Shown: positions 28,426-37,495 of the stretch, piece after piece
How positions within the stretch are numbered: the stretch's first letter is position 1
How the letters are laid out: each line of letters begins with the position of its first letter
Origin: Pedosphaera parvula Ellin514
GTDB taxonomy: Bacteria; Verrucomicrobiota; Verrucomicrobiia; Limisphaerales; Pedosphaeraceae
Assembly (NCBI RefSeq): GCF_000172555.1
Contig: NZ_ABOX02000007.1
Coordinates: forward strand, 124,001-188,000
Direction of reading: 5' to 3'
Length of the DNA: 64,000 nt
The notes under the pieces: generated by a model
What the model was told of the DNA's origin: nothing
The model's input: the letters and a program-made list of their open reading frames with translations, nothing else
Database searches by the model: none
Made by a program: the position numbers and the translations under genes

Positions 28426-29577
28426 TTAAAAAAGATGTGGAACGAAACGGCTGCAGTTCCCCGTGATTAAAGAGGTGTCTTCGCGGATTCCCAGACCGCA
28501 GGCTTCATGGTTTACCACCCACGTTCCCATTATCGGATGATTGCCGTCGAAATCCGCGAGTGGTGCCAGCGCCTGATACACATATCCCTCCTCCCCGTAT
28601 TCCCCTTGCGTTTCCTGCACTGTTGATTTGCCCTTAATGATGCTCACATTTGCGCCTTCCCGGCTCAATTTTGGTTTCCTAACATAACCTTCTGCAACCG
28701 CGGGAGCGTGCCCGGTGAGCAATTCCTTTTCAGTAAAATATGCGGGAAGCAGATTCGGATGCCCGGGGTAGAGTTTCCATAAAATGGGCAGCAAGCCTTT
28801 GTTCGAAAGCAACATCTTCCACATCGGCTCAATAAAGTTGCAGAGCTCCTGTTTCAGGCAATAGGAAAACTCCTCATGCCACATCCATTCCCATGGATAC
28901 AACTTGAAGTAATTTGAAACCTTCCGATTTTGTAAATCTACAAATTCCAGTTTCCTTTTGTCATAGCCAAGGTCTTCGATAAAAATCTGATCCACTTCAA
29001 GACCAGCCTGATGACACGTGTCCTGTAGATAAAGAACCGTCTGCGCATCTTCGAGGTGGTTCTTGATTCCTCCGAAGTAGATCTTTCCCGGCGCTTTGAT
29101 TTTGAATTGTCCCCAGGCAGCCACGAGCTTTTCATGAATGCTGTTGAACTGATCGCAGTTCGGGGCGAAATCCTGCAACCAATACCATTGTGCGACTGCT
29201 GCCTCCACCAGGGCAGTCGGCGTATCGGCGTTATATTCCAGCATCTTTGGCGGATTTTTTCCGTCATACGCCTGGTCAAATCTGCCGTAAATGCTAAAAT
29301 CATCCCTTTCCCAGGAGTTCTTGATATAGGGCACGGCCTCTTCTGGAATACCCAACAGTCCGAACAGGCCTTCGTCAATCACATGCTGCGCGGCCGCAAT
29401 GCACATCACATGCAGATCGTTGGCAGCTTTTTCCAACGTGTCCACCTCGGCTGAAGTCAGTTCATAATATGCCGATTCGTCCCAGTACTTCTGGCCTTCC
29501 GGTGTGTGGTAGGTAAGCCCCACTTCCTCGACTTTCGCCTCCCAATCCGGGCGCGGTGCTATCACGTTCCGTTTCAT
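28426..29577 (-). CDS. Glutathionylspermidine-synthase-like ATP-grasp ligase (YjfC family)
   Basis: 383 residues from ATG 29577 (a TTG 6 bases upstream is less likely). It matches the GSP synthase C-terminal amide-ligase family: RPDWEAKVEEVGLTYHTPEG at the start, MLEYNADTPTALVEAA, the ADP-binding segments KPKLSREGANVSII and GYVYQALAPL, and GTWVVNHEACGLGIRED near the end. No amidase domain is present, as in E. coli YjfC. The family forms an amide bond between a carboxyl and an amine using ATP; the substrate of this subgroup is not known. It lies 2 bases after the lipoprotein gene and before DUF350. Confidence 0.88.
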   Translation of the reverse strand: MKRNVIAPRPDWEAKVEEVGLTYHTPEGQKYWDESAYYELTSAEVDTLEKAANDLHVMCIAAAQHVIDEGLFGLLGIPEEAVPYIKNSWERDDFSIYGRFDQAYDGKNPPKMLEYNADTPTALVEAAVAQWYWLQDFAPNCDQFNSIHEKLVAAWGQFKIKAPGKIYFGGIKNHLEDAQTVLYLQDTCHQAGLEVDQIFIEDLGYDKRKLEFVDLQNRKVSNYFKLYPWEWMWHEEFSYCLKQELCNFIEPMWKMLLSNKGLLPILWKLYPGHPNLLPAYFTEKELLTGHAPAVAEGYVRKPKLSREGANVSIIKGKSTVQETQGEYGEEGYVYQALAPLADFDGNHPIMGTWVVNHEACGLGIREDTSLITGNCSRFVPHLF

Positions 29578-29579
29578 AA

Positions 29580-29963
29580 TCAAGATGAAGAACTACCACT
29601 ATGACCAAAGCCACCCCGGCTTATGCTCGATGAAGAGTGAGAGCTGGAGGAGCTAAAATGAGAACTTGAGCCGGATGAACCTGAGTATCCAGGTTTGCTA
29701 TAAACAACTGTACTTTCGTTGCGCGCTGGATTCCACAAGCCGCCATAGTAGTAACCATAGCCCGGACGATAATAGTTATAAGGATACTCGTACCAGGCAT
29801 GATAGGGCGCATGGTAATAACCACGCCCCGCCACATAGGTGTTATTGGTGACCGATTGATCCGCATAATCCCAATCGCCTCCCGAGGTTTGATTACTCTG
29901 GTTGTTGCACCCACTGATTAAAGCGCCGGAAAGCACCAGCGTTACCATCGTTGATTTTTTCAT
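29580..29963 (-). CDS. Tyr- and Ser-rich lipoprotein of the DUF350/ATP-grasp operon
   Basis: 127 residues, ATG preceded by AAGGA. Signal peptide with lipobox (VLSGALISGC, Cys about 19). The middle (about 47-77) is rich in Tyr, Pro and Gly (GYYHAPYHAWYEYPYNYY). The C-terminal 40 residues are almost only Ser, Gly and His (SSGSSSHFSSSSSHSSSS). It holds the position of YjfM/YgiB-like proteins in related operons. The low-complexity tail could be a ligase target or a surface-exposed spacer; neither is shown. First gene of the operon. Confidence 0.8.
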   Translation of the reverse strand: MKKSTMVTLVLSGALISGCNNQSNQTSGGDWDYADQSVTNNTYVAGRGYYHAPYHAWYEYPYNYYRPGYGYYYGGLWNPARNESTVVYSKPGYSGSSGSSSHFSSSSSHSSSSISRGGFGHSGSSSS

Positions 29964-30403
29964 TTTCCTTGAGCCGCTCTTCGCCGCTCAATGTTCTTAA
30001 TACCACATACGCCAAAGGATTCAGTTAGAAAAGGATCATCTGTTTATAATCCGTGCTGGCTTGGAAACACAAGATGAACCGCCCAAATCAAACGAGCACT
30101 CAATTTGCAGTAAACCACTTCCATTTTTCGTTACCGGAAGCCTATGAAGGGAATTAGGTTTAAGTTTCAATGACCAATTCGCGGCCTGGAGATCGGATTA
30201 GATACCCGTATCCTCAGGACCACTGCCCGGAAAACCTCCTCGTGATCGGTTGCATGAAAAGTAACTTCACAAATGCGAAGCCAGAGCGGGTTCACAAAAT
30301 CGCTTGTCCACGGAAGATCATTTGCAGTCGCATCCCTCAACGGGCGACCTCGTTACGTCTGGCAGGATCGTTCGCCAGAAAGCAGAGGCACAAAGTTCTG
30401 ATC
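29964..30403. other. Intergenic region, 440 bases
   Basis: Lies upstream of the lipoprotein operon and downstream of the response regulator gene. It should contain the operon's promoter, but no clear -35/-10 pair, repeat or RNA was recognised. An open frame (30170-30514) has no ribosome site and an unusual composition, so it is not called. Confidence 0.5.
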
Positions 30404-30844
30404 CTAGCTCACCAATTCATGTTCAATAAGCAGCCAGCTAAATCCTGCCTGGTTGAAAATGCTGCACAAATCTTCAAATTTTACCGGCTTCTGAATGCAG
30501 GCGCTTGCTCCTAGAATCTTGCACCGTTCTGACTGCTCAGGGAAGGTGGAACCAGACATCATAATTACCGGTATATGAGTTGTTTGGGGATTTTCTTTGA
30601 CCTGTTGCAAAATTTCAAAGCCATCCACCTTGGGAATTCGTATATCCAGAAAAATGGCCGCCGGCAATGGCTCCGATGCCCGATTTGCATGCTTGTCACG
30701 ACAAAAAATAAAATCGAGTGCTTCGGCACCGTTATTAATAACATGCACCTTGTTTGAAATCCTATGCCGCTTCAGCAATAGGAATAAAAACTGAACATCA
30801 GGTTCATAGTCTTCAATAAATAGGATTTCGACTGGCACTGTCAT
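30404..30844 (-). CDS. Single-domain response regulator (CheY/Rcp1 type)
   Basis: 146 residues, one receiver domain with no output domain. Acidic residues in FIEDYEPD, phospho-acceptor Asp in AIFLDIRIPKVDG (about 68), Ser in VIMMSGSTF and the Lys in CIQKPVKFED. The longer spacing after the first helix (DFIFCRDKHANRASEPLP) is typical of Rcp1-like regulators that pair with phytochrome-like or hybrid kinases. No kinase is adjacent. Its stop overlaps no gene and the NRPS ends 566 bases away. Confidence 0.9.
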   Translation of the reverse strand: MTVPVEILFIEDYEPDVQFLFLLLKRHRISNKVHVINNGAEALDFIFCRDKHANRASEPLPAAIFLDIRIPKVDGFEILQQVKENPQTTHIPVIMMSGSTFPEQSERCKILGASACIQKPVKFEDLCSIFNQAGFSWLLIEHELVS

Positions 30845-31409
30845 AGATGGCGTGCGTGCGCCTGAAAGCCAGAGAGCACATTACTTGCCAATCTCTTGAC
30901 GGAATGGCCAAACCATCCTGTTTTTAGAAAAACAAAAGGGGGGATGACAATCATGTATCTGATGCTTTTAATCACTTATGATCGAGTCAAAGTGACTCGA
31001 GGTAATTAGTTGCGCCGGACTGAGTGAAATGGCCGCACTTGCAATCCAGCCCGCTCCGCTGCTGATTAAATCATAACTACCTAGTCAGATTAATTCCTGG
31101 TCGAGCCGATTCTCATGATGTGCCGGGCAGGACAATATATTCTGTCCGTGCTAAATTTTGGACAATTTGCACGATCACCAGATAGTAACTGAGGCAATTT
31201 GCCGGGCACAAACCGAGGAGTGGAAATCGTCTGCCTTCTGGGTAGCTCAGTCTTCCATTCTCCTGCACAGACGCATTAAAGCCCCTTCCCTACCTCTGAA
31301 GTAGCAGGTTCACAGGATCAAATGTGCTTTCCTGGTCGACGTCCTTAAAGCCAACCCGACCTGTTCCCTTCTCCGAAGGAATTCACCAGATCTGCTGCCT
31401 CTTTTTTCC
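30845..31409. other. Intergenic region, 565 bases
   Basis: Between the response regulator start and the NRPS stop, both minus strand. It contains the 19-base inverted repeat at 30982-31000 and an imperfect one near 31132 (GGACAATATATTCTGTCC). No Rho-independent terminator for the NRPS with a T run was seen, and no gene or RNA was recognised. Confidence 0.5.
30982..31000. promoter_or_regulatory. Operator-like palindrome upstream of the response regulator gene
   Basis: TCGAGTCAAAGTGACTCGA is a perfect 8-bp inverted repeat around a 3-base centre, 138 bases upstream of the response regulator ATG. Length and symmetry fit a dimeric repressor or activator site. It lacks a T run, so a terminator is unlikely. 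Confidence 0.4.
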
Positions 31410-34400
31410 TCATGCGTGTAAGACAGTTTTTTTCCTGCTTAGCGCTTCCTGCATCTCTTCTGGAGACATGCTCGCAAGTTTGTTGAGGACTTGTGCGGTC
31501 TTTTCGAGAACACCCGGTTTCTTTTCGTAAGCCACCATGCTCACGGCCAACTTGCCGATGGTTCGTGCTTCAAACAGGCATCTGAGCGGAATTTCCATCC
31601 TGAAGCTTTCGCGTAATCGTGAGATGAGTTGTGTGGCCAGCAGCGAATGACCTCCCAGTTCAAAAAAGTTGTCCTCAACCCCCACCTTTTCAAGAGCCAA
31701 CACCTCGCACCAGATCGTCACCAGGGCTGATTCCACCGCGTTCCTTGGCGCAACGAATTGCGCGCTCGAATCAGGACGTATGGTATCAGGGGACGGCAAG
31801 GAACGGCGATCGATTTTGCCATTGGGTGTTAAGGGCAGCTTCTCCAGAATCACGAATGCGGACGGCACCATGATCTCCGGAAGTCTCTGCTTCAAATAGC
31901 TCTTTAACTGCAAGGCGAATTTCGTGTCGGGACGTCCTTGAGCGGGACGATTTACGTATTCCTGCAGACTCTTCACTGTGTTCCTGGTTTCCCTGGGAAT
32001 AAAGGGAGCAACCACGATACTTCTGCACCGGAACAAGACATCATAGGTTCCAAACATCTCAGCGGGGGACCACGTAATATCCACGGCAAACCCAACCTCC
32101 CGCCCCAAGGCCACCAAGCTATCCGGATCAATTGCTCCTTTCACGCCGCCAGGCAAACTTTCTCTAAATTCTCCAATCGTTTCAGGACCTTCCTGACCGT
32201 TCAACCATTGAAGCAGCCGCGCTTCATTGTATAATCGCGCGTTCGGGACCTGGGCAATTCCGACGGCCTCCAACTGTGGTGTGGCCAGCAGTTGTGTAAT
32301 TTCCGTGGGAGTTACTGGATGAGCAGCCCAGTCGATCCACTGGATTTCCGTCGACGTGGTTGGTTGTTCGCCGACATGCAAAACCACGTCGTAGCGGAAG
32401 CGTGTGACTTCATTGTGGTGCCGGCCAGGCTTGAGGAGTATCTCAACCCGGCCAATTCTTGGGCACCGTTGCTTCAATGCCTCAAAGAATCCGGGATCAA
32501 CGACCAACTCTTCTTCCTTGCCGATTCGACTTTGCACCTTCTGCTTGAACTGCGCGCGCGTAACTGCAACCGACGACTGGTGCATCTCCACGGAGGCATG
32601 GAAGGCTTCCAACAAGGAGAGACTTCTGACGTCACCTACAAATATTTGGCCTCCGGATGACACCTTGCTCGTCAGGCCTTCCAGAACTTGCGTGAGATAC
32701 TCAGCACTCGGGAAATACTGCACCACGGAGTTAATGATGACGGTATCGAACGACTGGGTGGGTAATTCAGCCAAATCATCGGCTCGCTTCTGCTTCAGGG
32801 AGACTTGGGCCAGATCGTGCCGGGTTAATTGCTGCCGCACGTAGTCCAGTGCCTTTTCCGAGAAATCCACCCCGCAGTATTCCTGACAATGCGGCGCGAT
32901 TCGAAACAATAAAAGTCCGGTTCCGCAGCCGATTTCCAATGCCTTCCTGGGCCTCATCCCCAGAATTCGCTCCACAGAGCATTCCACCCATTCTCTCATC
33001 TCCGGTTCAGGAATCGGTTGTCCGGTATAGCTGCTGGTCCACCCGGCGAGGTTGAGGGCGAAGTCCTTACTCTGCTGATTTTCGCCGTAAGTGCCGTCCC
33101 AAATCGCCTGCCATTGATTGATCCGTTCGCTACCGACATTTTGACCATTGGAATTTCCTCTTGGGACCACGTATCCCACCAGTCGCTTGTCTCCAGTCTT
33201 TTCTTCCAGGGCGACAACGACGCTTTCCCTCACCAAGGGATGAGCAACCAAGGCCGTCTCGATCTCTCCCAGTTCAATTCGATGACCGCGCAGCTTTACC
33301 TGGTGATCGATTCGCCCCATAAACTCGATGGTTCCATCCGCCCGATAGCGGGCCAAATCTCCCGTGCGATAAAGTTTCGCATTTGTCGCCTTTTCGAATG
33401 GATCTACGACAAATCGCTCCGCCGTAAGCTCCGGCCTGTTCAGATAACCACGCGCTACTCCTTCGCCTCCGATAAGCAATTCGCCGGGCAATCCCGCTGC
33501 CACGGGCCGGCCATGTTTGTTTAAAATATAAATCTGCGTATTGGCGATGGGGCGTCCGATGGTTACATCATGTGCATTGTTTTTCTGAATTATTTGCGTT
33601 GTGGACCAAATCGCCGTCTCCGTAGGCCCATACATGTTGTGAATCCGACCGCTGATCACCTCCGTCAGTTGTTTTGCCAGGGTTATGGGCAACGCCTCTC
33701 CTCCCACCAAAAACTCCTGCAACGCATGAAGTCCGGCAGCACCTTCCTTGTCCGACACCAGCATGCGCGCCAGTGATGGAGTGCATTGAAAATGGGTGAC
33801 TTGATGTCGTTTTATCTGGTTGGCAATCGTATACCTGCCGCGTTCAGCCGGGATGGCTGGTCGGCTTTTTTCATTTAACTCGCTCAAGTACGGCAGGCTG
33901 GCGAGCACTGAGTCAACATCAACTCCAAAGTCGATCAAACAGGCGATTTCATCCACGCCGATGCGCTTGAGTTGATTTACCATCTTTAAACAAGTGTCAG
34001 GTGTTCCAAACAAGCCGCTCGTTTCGAAATATCTTTCAAAGGCGTGATCCAGCAAGGCCTGCATGTCCTCACCGTTGAGCGTATTAAAGTCAATGTTATG
34101 GCTTCCATCGGCCCTGGCGCCGGGCTTCTGAAATGCTGCGAACGACCATGCGGAAGAAGCCTTCTTCACCAGATCTACTGAAGTCTTCAGATACTCTGTA
34201 AATGGTCCACGCACTTTCTCACGCACAGTTTGCATGTCCCGCTCCACAAAGGTGTGCAGCATCAACGAGACATGACCTTCTCCCGGGCCATGGCCGTGCT
34301 CACGCCATGCCTTGCGATAAATCGCAATTTTCTCCGCAACTTCCTCAACCGTCTGCCCAAGCAAATTCGTCAACACATTGGCGCCCATTTCTCCGGCGAG

Positions 34401-37034
34401 GCGGAAGGTGTCTGGGCTGGCGGATGCGGTGATCCACAGAGGCACATTCTGTCGCACCGGTTTTGGAAGAATTCGCAGGGTAACATCTTTACCGTCACCG
34501 CCTCGGCGGGTGATTTGTTCTCCACGCCATAGTTTTTTAACGGTTTCAATGTGTTGAAACATGAGGCTCTTGCGATCAGGATAATTTTCCGGCGCAAACA
34601 CGAAATCGTTGGAGTGCCAGCCGGAAGCAAATGAAAGGCCTACCCGGCCATTGGAAATATTGTCTACCATCGCCCATTCCTCGGCGACTCGAATGGGATC
34701 ATGCAAAGGAAGGACCACGCTGCCTGCACGTATTTGCACCCGCTTGGTCACGGCAGCTATCGCAGCGCTGGTAACCGAGGGATTTGGAAATAAACCACCA
34801 AATTGATGAAAGTGGCGTTCGGGAGTCCACACAGCGGCAAATCCATTTTGATCGGCAAATTTTGCGCCTTCCAAAACCAACCGGTACTTGTCACCGGGCG
34901 TCTGACTTTCATCACCGGAAAAATAAAAGAGACTAAGATCCATCTTTTTGCTGATACTTTCATCCAATGGCTCCGAGATGGGCATGGACTTGTCCTCTGC
35001 TCCTTGAATGACGACCTTGAAGCCTCGCGTTAATGTCCAGAAGAGTTCGAGTACAGAAATATCGAAAGAAATGCTGGTGACCGCAAGCCAGGTTCCAGGC
35101 TTTGTGCCTAGAATCTTATCCATACCTGTGAAGAAATTCACCACGTTCCGATGCATCAGCATCACGCCCTTTGGCTTGCCGGTGGAACCAGAGGTATAGA
35201 TTACATAGGACAGATTATCCGGACCTGTTTTGGTCTTTGTTGTTGGTGTCTCTTTTCCAGTCCGCCAGTCCGTTCCATCCACACATACCACTCGAGCGTC
35301 ATGCTCAGGGAGTGTGGCAACCAGATGCGTCTGAGTCACCAACACCGGCATCTGAGAGTCGTTGATCATGTGCGCAATTCGGTCTCGCGGATAGGCCGGA
35401 TCCACGGGCACATAGGCGCCACCAGCCTTCAGGATTCCCAGCAAGCCAATCACCATCTCTGCCGAACGGTCTGCACAAATCCCAACGAGCACGTCGGGTC
35501 CCACGCCCAAGTTTTGCAGGTGGCAGGCCAGTTCGTTTGCTCTTTCGTCCAGTTCGCGGTAGGTCAACTCTTCCTCCTGAAAAGCCACAGCAATCGCCTC
35601 GGGGGTCTTTGCAGCCTGTGCTTCAAAGAGTTCATGGATACACTTGCTGCGGTCATGCTGAACCCCAGTCTCATTCCACTCGTGCAAGAGTTGATATTCC
35701 TCGCCGGAAGTAAGCATTGGCAGATCGGAAATCTTCCCATCCACCCGGGTAACGAGGGCTTCAAGCAGGGTTTTTACATGCCCCAGCATCCGCCGAACGG
35801 TCGGGGCGTCAAATCGTCGCTTGTCGTGTTCGAACTTCAGGATTAATTCGCTTTCCGCAAAGCCGAACAGTGTCAGGGGAAAGTTGGTTTGATCAATGAC
35901 TCTGAAGTGGCGCTTTTTCCATTCTCCACCCTGGGCCTGGAGCGTGGAGTTCAGCGTCGCACGGTCAAAAACGATGATGGTGTCGAACAATTGTGTTCCG
36001 GCAGCTACTTCACTCCACTTCTGAACTTCGAGCAAAGGCGTATGCTCATGATCCCGTAATGCCTGCTGTTGGGCGCGCAGTTCCCCGAGCCAATCGCTCA
36101 CCTTTTGATCGGGCGTAATCTGTGTCCGCACCGGCAGCGTGTTGATGAAAATGCCCAGCATCGAGTCTGCGCCTTCCACACTGGTGCGGCGACCGGAACG
36201 CGTGACGCCGAAAACCACGTCCTCCTCGCCACTATAGCGGTTCAGAGTCAATGCCCAGGCTGCCTGGAGCAGAGTACTGAGTCCTAAACGATGCTTTTCT
36301 GCGAGGGCCCGCAAGGCCGTGGTTCCCTCCCCAGTGAAGTTGATACCCTCTTCTCCATATTCAACTTCACCACTTTCATTGTTGGCAGGTTGTTTGTCCA
36401 CCACCAAGGGAGTTGGTGTGCTGAACCCTTTTAACTGCTTCCGCCAAAAGAGCTCACTTCTGCTGAAATCCTGCTGCTTGAGCCAAAGTGTGAATTCGCT
36501 GAAGGGCCGCAGTGTTTCCAACTTTGGCTCAACTCCGTTGAATTGCGACTCGTAACATGCAAACACTTCGTTTAGGACGGTTGCAAAGGATCGTCCGTCC
36601 ACCATGGCGTGATGGAAGGTCCACACAAACCGAAAGCGTTGCCCGCATTCCTTGAACAACGTCACCCGCATCAATGGAGCTTCGGCCATGGCAAAGCCGC
36701 GTCGCCGATCCGTTTTGAGAAATTGTTCCAGTTTCTCTTCGCAAGCCGCCTGGGACAGTTCGCTCCAATCCTGCATCTCAAATGGCAGCTTCACTTTTGG
36801 CACCACCACTTGCAGCGGCTCCTTTAATCCTTCCCACTGAAACCTTACACGGAGCTGGTCATGCCGCTGCACCACTTTGTTCCAGGCCTGCCTGAAGTGC
36901 TCGGCATCCAGATCATGACGCAGGCTTCCAATAATCTGTTGGATGTTTACCCCGGACTGTGGCGCATAAAGGCTATGGAACATCATGCCCTGCTGCATTG
37001 GCGTGAGGGGATAACTCAAATTGTCAGTGACCAT
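31410..37034 (-). CDS. Single-module NRPS, C-A-PCP with monooxygenase and methyltransferase inserts
   Basis: 1,874 residues. Order: condensation domain (about 5-440, HHAMVDG at 141-147); adenylation domain start (about 465-680, YTSGSTGKPKG, FDISVLELFW); luciferase-like flavin monooxygenase insert (about 698-1050, DLSLFYFSGDE, VWTPERHFHQFGG, GLSFASGWHSNDF); adenylation resumes (about 1065-1295, NMYGPTETAIWST, YRTGDLARY, LRGHRIELGEIE); SAM methyltransferase insert (about 1303-1720, ALEIGCGTGLLL, GVDFSEKALDYV); final adenylation segment (LPLTPNGKIDRRSLP); carrier domain (FFELGGHSLLATQL). There is no thioesterase or reductase domain, and no other biosynthetic gene nearby. It probably activates one amino acid that is oxidised and N-methylated, with release or further steps elsewhere. 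ATG at 37034. Confidence 0.93.
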   Translation of the reverse strand: MVTDNLSYPLTPMQQGMMFHSLYAPQSGVNIQQIIGSLRHDLDAEHFRQAWNKVVQRHDQLRVRFQWEGLKEPLQVVVPKVKLPFEMQDWSELSQAACEEKLEQFLKTDRRRGFAMAEAPLMRVTLFKECGQRFRFVWTFHHAMVDGRSFATVLNEVFACYESQFNGVEPKLETLRPFSEFTLWLKQQDFSRSELFWRKQLKGFSTPTPLVVDKQPANNESGEVEYGEEGINFTGEGTTALRALAEKHRLGLSTLLQAAWALTLNRYSGEEDVVFGVTRSGRRTSVEGADSMLGIFINTLPVRTQITPDQKVSDWLGELRAQQQALRDHEHTPLLEVQKWSEVAAGTQLFDTIIVFDRATLNSTLQAQGGEWKKRHFRVIDQTNFPLTLFGFAESELILKFEHDKRRFDAPTVRRMLGHVKTLLEALVTRVDGKISDLPMLTSGEEYQLLHEWNETGVQHDRSKCIHELFEAQAAKTPEAIAVAFQEEELTYRELDERANELACHLQNLGVGPDVLVGICADRSAEMVIGLLGILKAGGAYVPVDPAYPRDRIAHMINDSQMPVLVTQTHLVATLPEHDARVVCVDGTDWRTGKETPTTKTKTGPDNLSYVIYTSGSTGKPKGVMLMHRNVVNFFTGMDKILGTKPGTWLAVTSISFDISVLELFWTLTRGFKVVIQGAEDKSMPISEPLDESISKKMDLSLFYFSGDESQTPGDKYRLVLEGAKFADQNGFAAVWTPERHFHQFGGLFPNPSVTSAAIAAVTKRVQIRAGSVVLPLHDPIRVAEEWAMVDNISNGRVGLSFASGWHSNDFVFAPENYPDRKSLMFQHIETVKKLWRGEQITRRGGDGKDVTLRILPKPVRQNVPLWITASASPDTFRLAGEMGANVLTNLLGQTVEEVAEKIAIYRKAWREHGHGPGEGHVSLMLHTFVERDMQTVREKVRGPFTEYLKTSVDLVKKASSAWSFAAFQKPGARADGSHNIDFNTLNGEDMQALLDHAFERYFETSGLFGTPDTCLKMVNQLKRIGVDEIACLIDFGVDVDSVLASLPYLSELNEKSRPAIPAERGRYTIANQIKRHQVTHFQCTPSLARMLVSDKEGAAGLHALQEFLVGGEALPITLAKQLTEVISGRIHNMYGPTETAIWSTTQIIQKNNAHDVTIGRPIANTQIYILNKHGRPVAAGLPGELLIGGEGVARGYLNRPELTAERFVVDPFEKATNAKLYRTGDLARYRADGTIEFMGRIDHQVKLRGHRIELGEIETALVAHPLVRESVVVALEEKTGDKRLVGYVVPRGNSNGQNVGSERINQWQAIWDGTYGENQQSKDFALNLAGWTSSYTGQPIPEPEMREWVECSVERILGMRPRKALEIGCGTGLLLFRIAPHCQEYCGVDFSEKALDYVRQQLTRHDLAQVSLKQKRADDLAELPTQSFDTVIINSVVQYFPSAEYLTQVLEGLTSKVSSGGQIFVGDVRSLSLLEAFHASVEMHQSSVAVTRAQFKQKVQSRIGKEEELVVDPGFFEALKQRCPRIGRVEILLKPGRHHNEVTRFRYDVVLHVGEQPTTSTEIQWIDWAAHPVTPTEITQLLATPQLEAVGIAQVPNARLYNEARLLQWLNGQEGPETIGEFRESLPGGVKGAIDPDSLVALGREVGFAVDITWSPAEMFGTYDVLFRCRSIVVAPFIPRETRNTVKSLQEYVNRPAQGRPDTKFALQLKSYLKQRLPEIMVPSAFVILEKLPLTPNGKIDRRSLPSPDTIRPDSSAQFVAPRNAVESALVTIWCEVLALEKVGVEDNFFELGGHSLLATQLISRLRESFRMEIPLRCLFEARTIGKLAVSMVAYEKKPGVLEKTAQVLNKLASMSPEEMQEALSRKKTVLHA

Positions 37035-37495
37035 ATGTTAGTTTGATTGGTGAAAATCGTCGTGGATAAGCACTCCGAAAGGTTGCAACATTCAATCGCA
37101 ATAAGTTGTGCGCCAGGTTAGCCGGTATAATTGGAAACCCAGCACCAGATTCATCCATTATTCCAGGTGAAAAACACTTCCATCAATGATGCCTTCTACT
37201 CCCGCTTCATTATCCAAAAGCCAATTGATTCAGTGGGCTTAATGCTATACGGCGCGTTTATTGATACAATGAGGTGAAGACCTTATTGGCGGGTAAATCG
37301 TTTTGAACATAATGCCTGCCATTGATCCAATCTTGTTCCAGGTCGAAGCACCTTTATCTTTTATAAAAGGCGCGCCATGGTGAGGTATTGTCGTTTTATA
37401 AAATGAAGTGGCGCTCTTTCCCAATTCGCGATGTTGAAACAAATTTCAGGAAGGCATTGACGTAATGTAACTCCTGTATTTACTACTCCTTGCAT
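37035..37495. other. Divergent promoter region of the NRPS and htpG
   Basis: 461 bases, relatively AT-rich, with TTTTATAAAA palindromic runs near 37360 and 37395. No CIRCE element (TTAGCACTC-N9-GAGTGCTAA) or other heat-shock operator was seen. No gene is supported. Confidence 0.5.

Noticed and set aside
30190-30215. GGATTAGATACCC, identical to a conserved 16S rRNA stretch
   Set aside because: The flanking sequence does not continue as 16S rRNA, so the short match is chance.
30170-30514. Open frame on the plus strand, 114 codons
   Set aside because: It has no ribosome site, overlaps the response regulator gene and has an unlikely composition.
31235-31320. GGGTAGCTCAGT followed by GCAGGTTCACAGGATC, resembling tRNA D- and T-arm pieces
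   Set aside because: No acceptor stem or anticodon arm can be drawn and there is no CCA end.
37035-37495. CIRCE heat-shock operator before htpG
   Set aside because: No TTAGCACTC-N9-GAGTGCTAA match was found.
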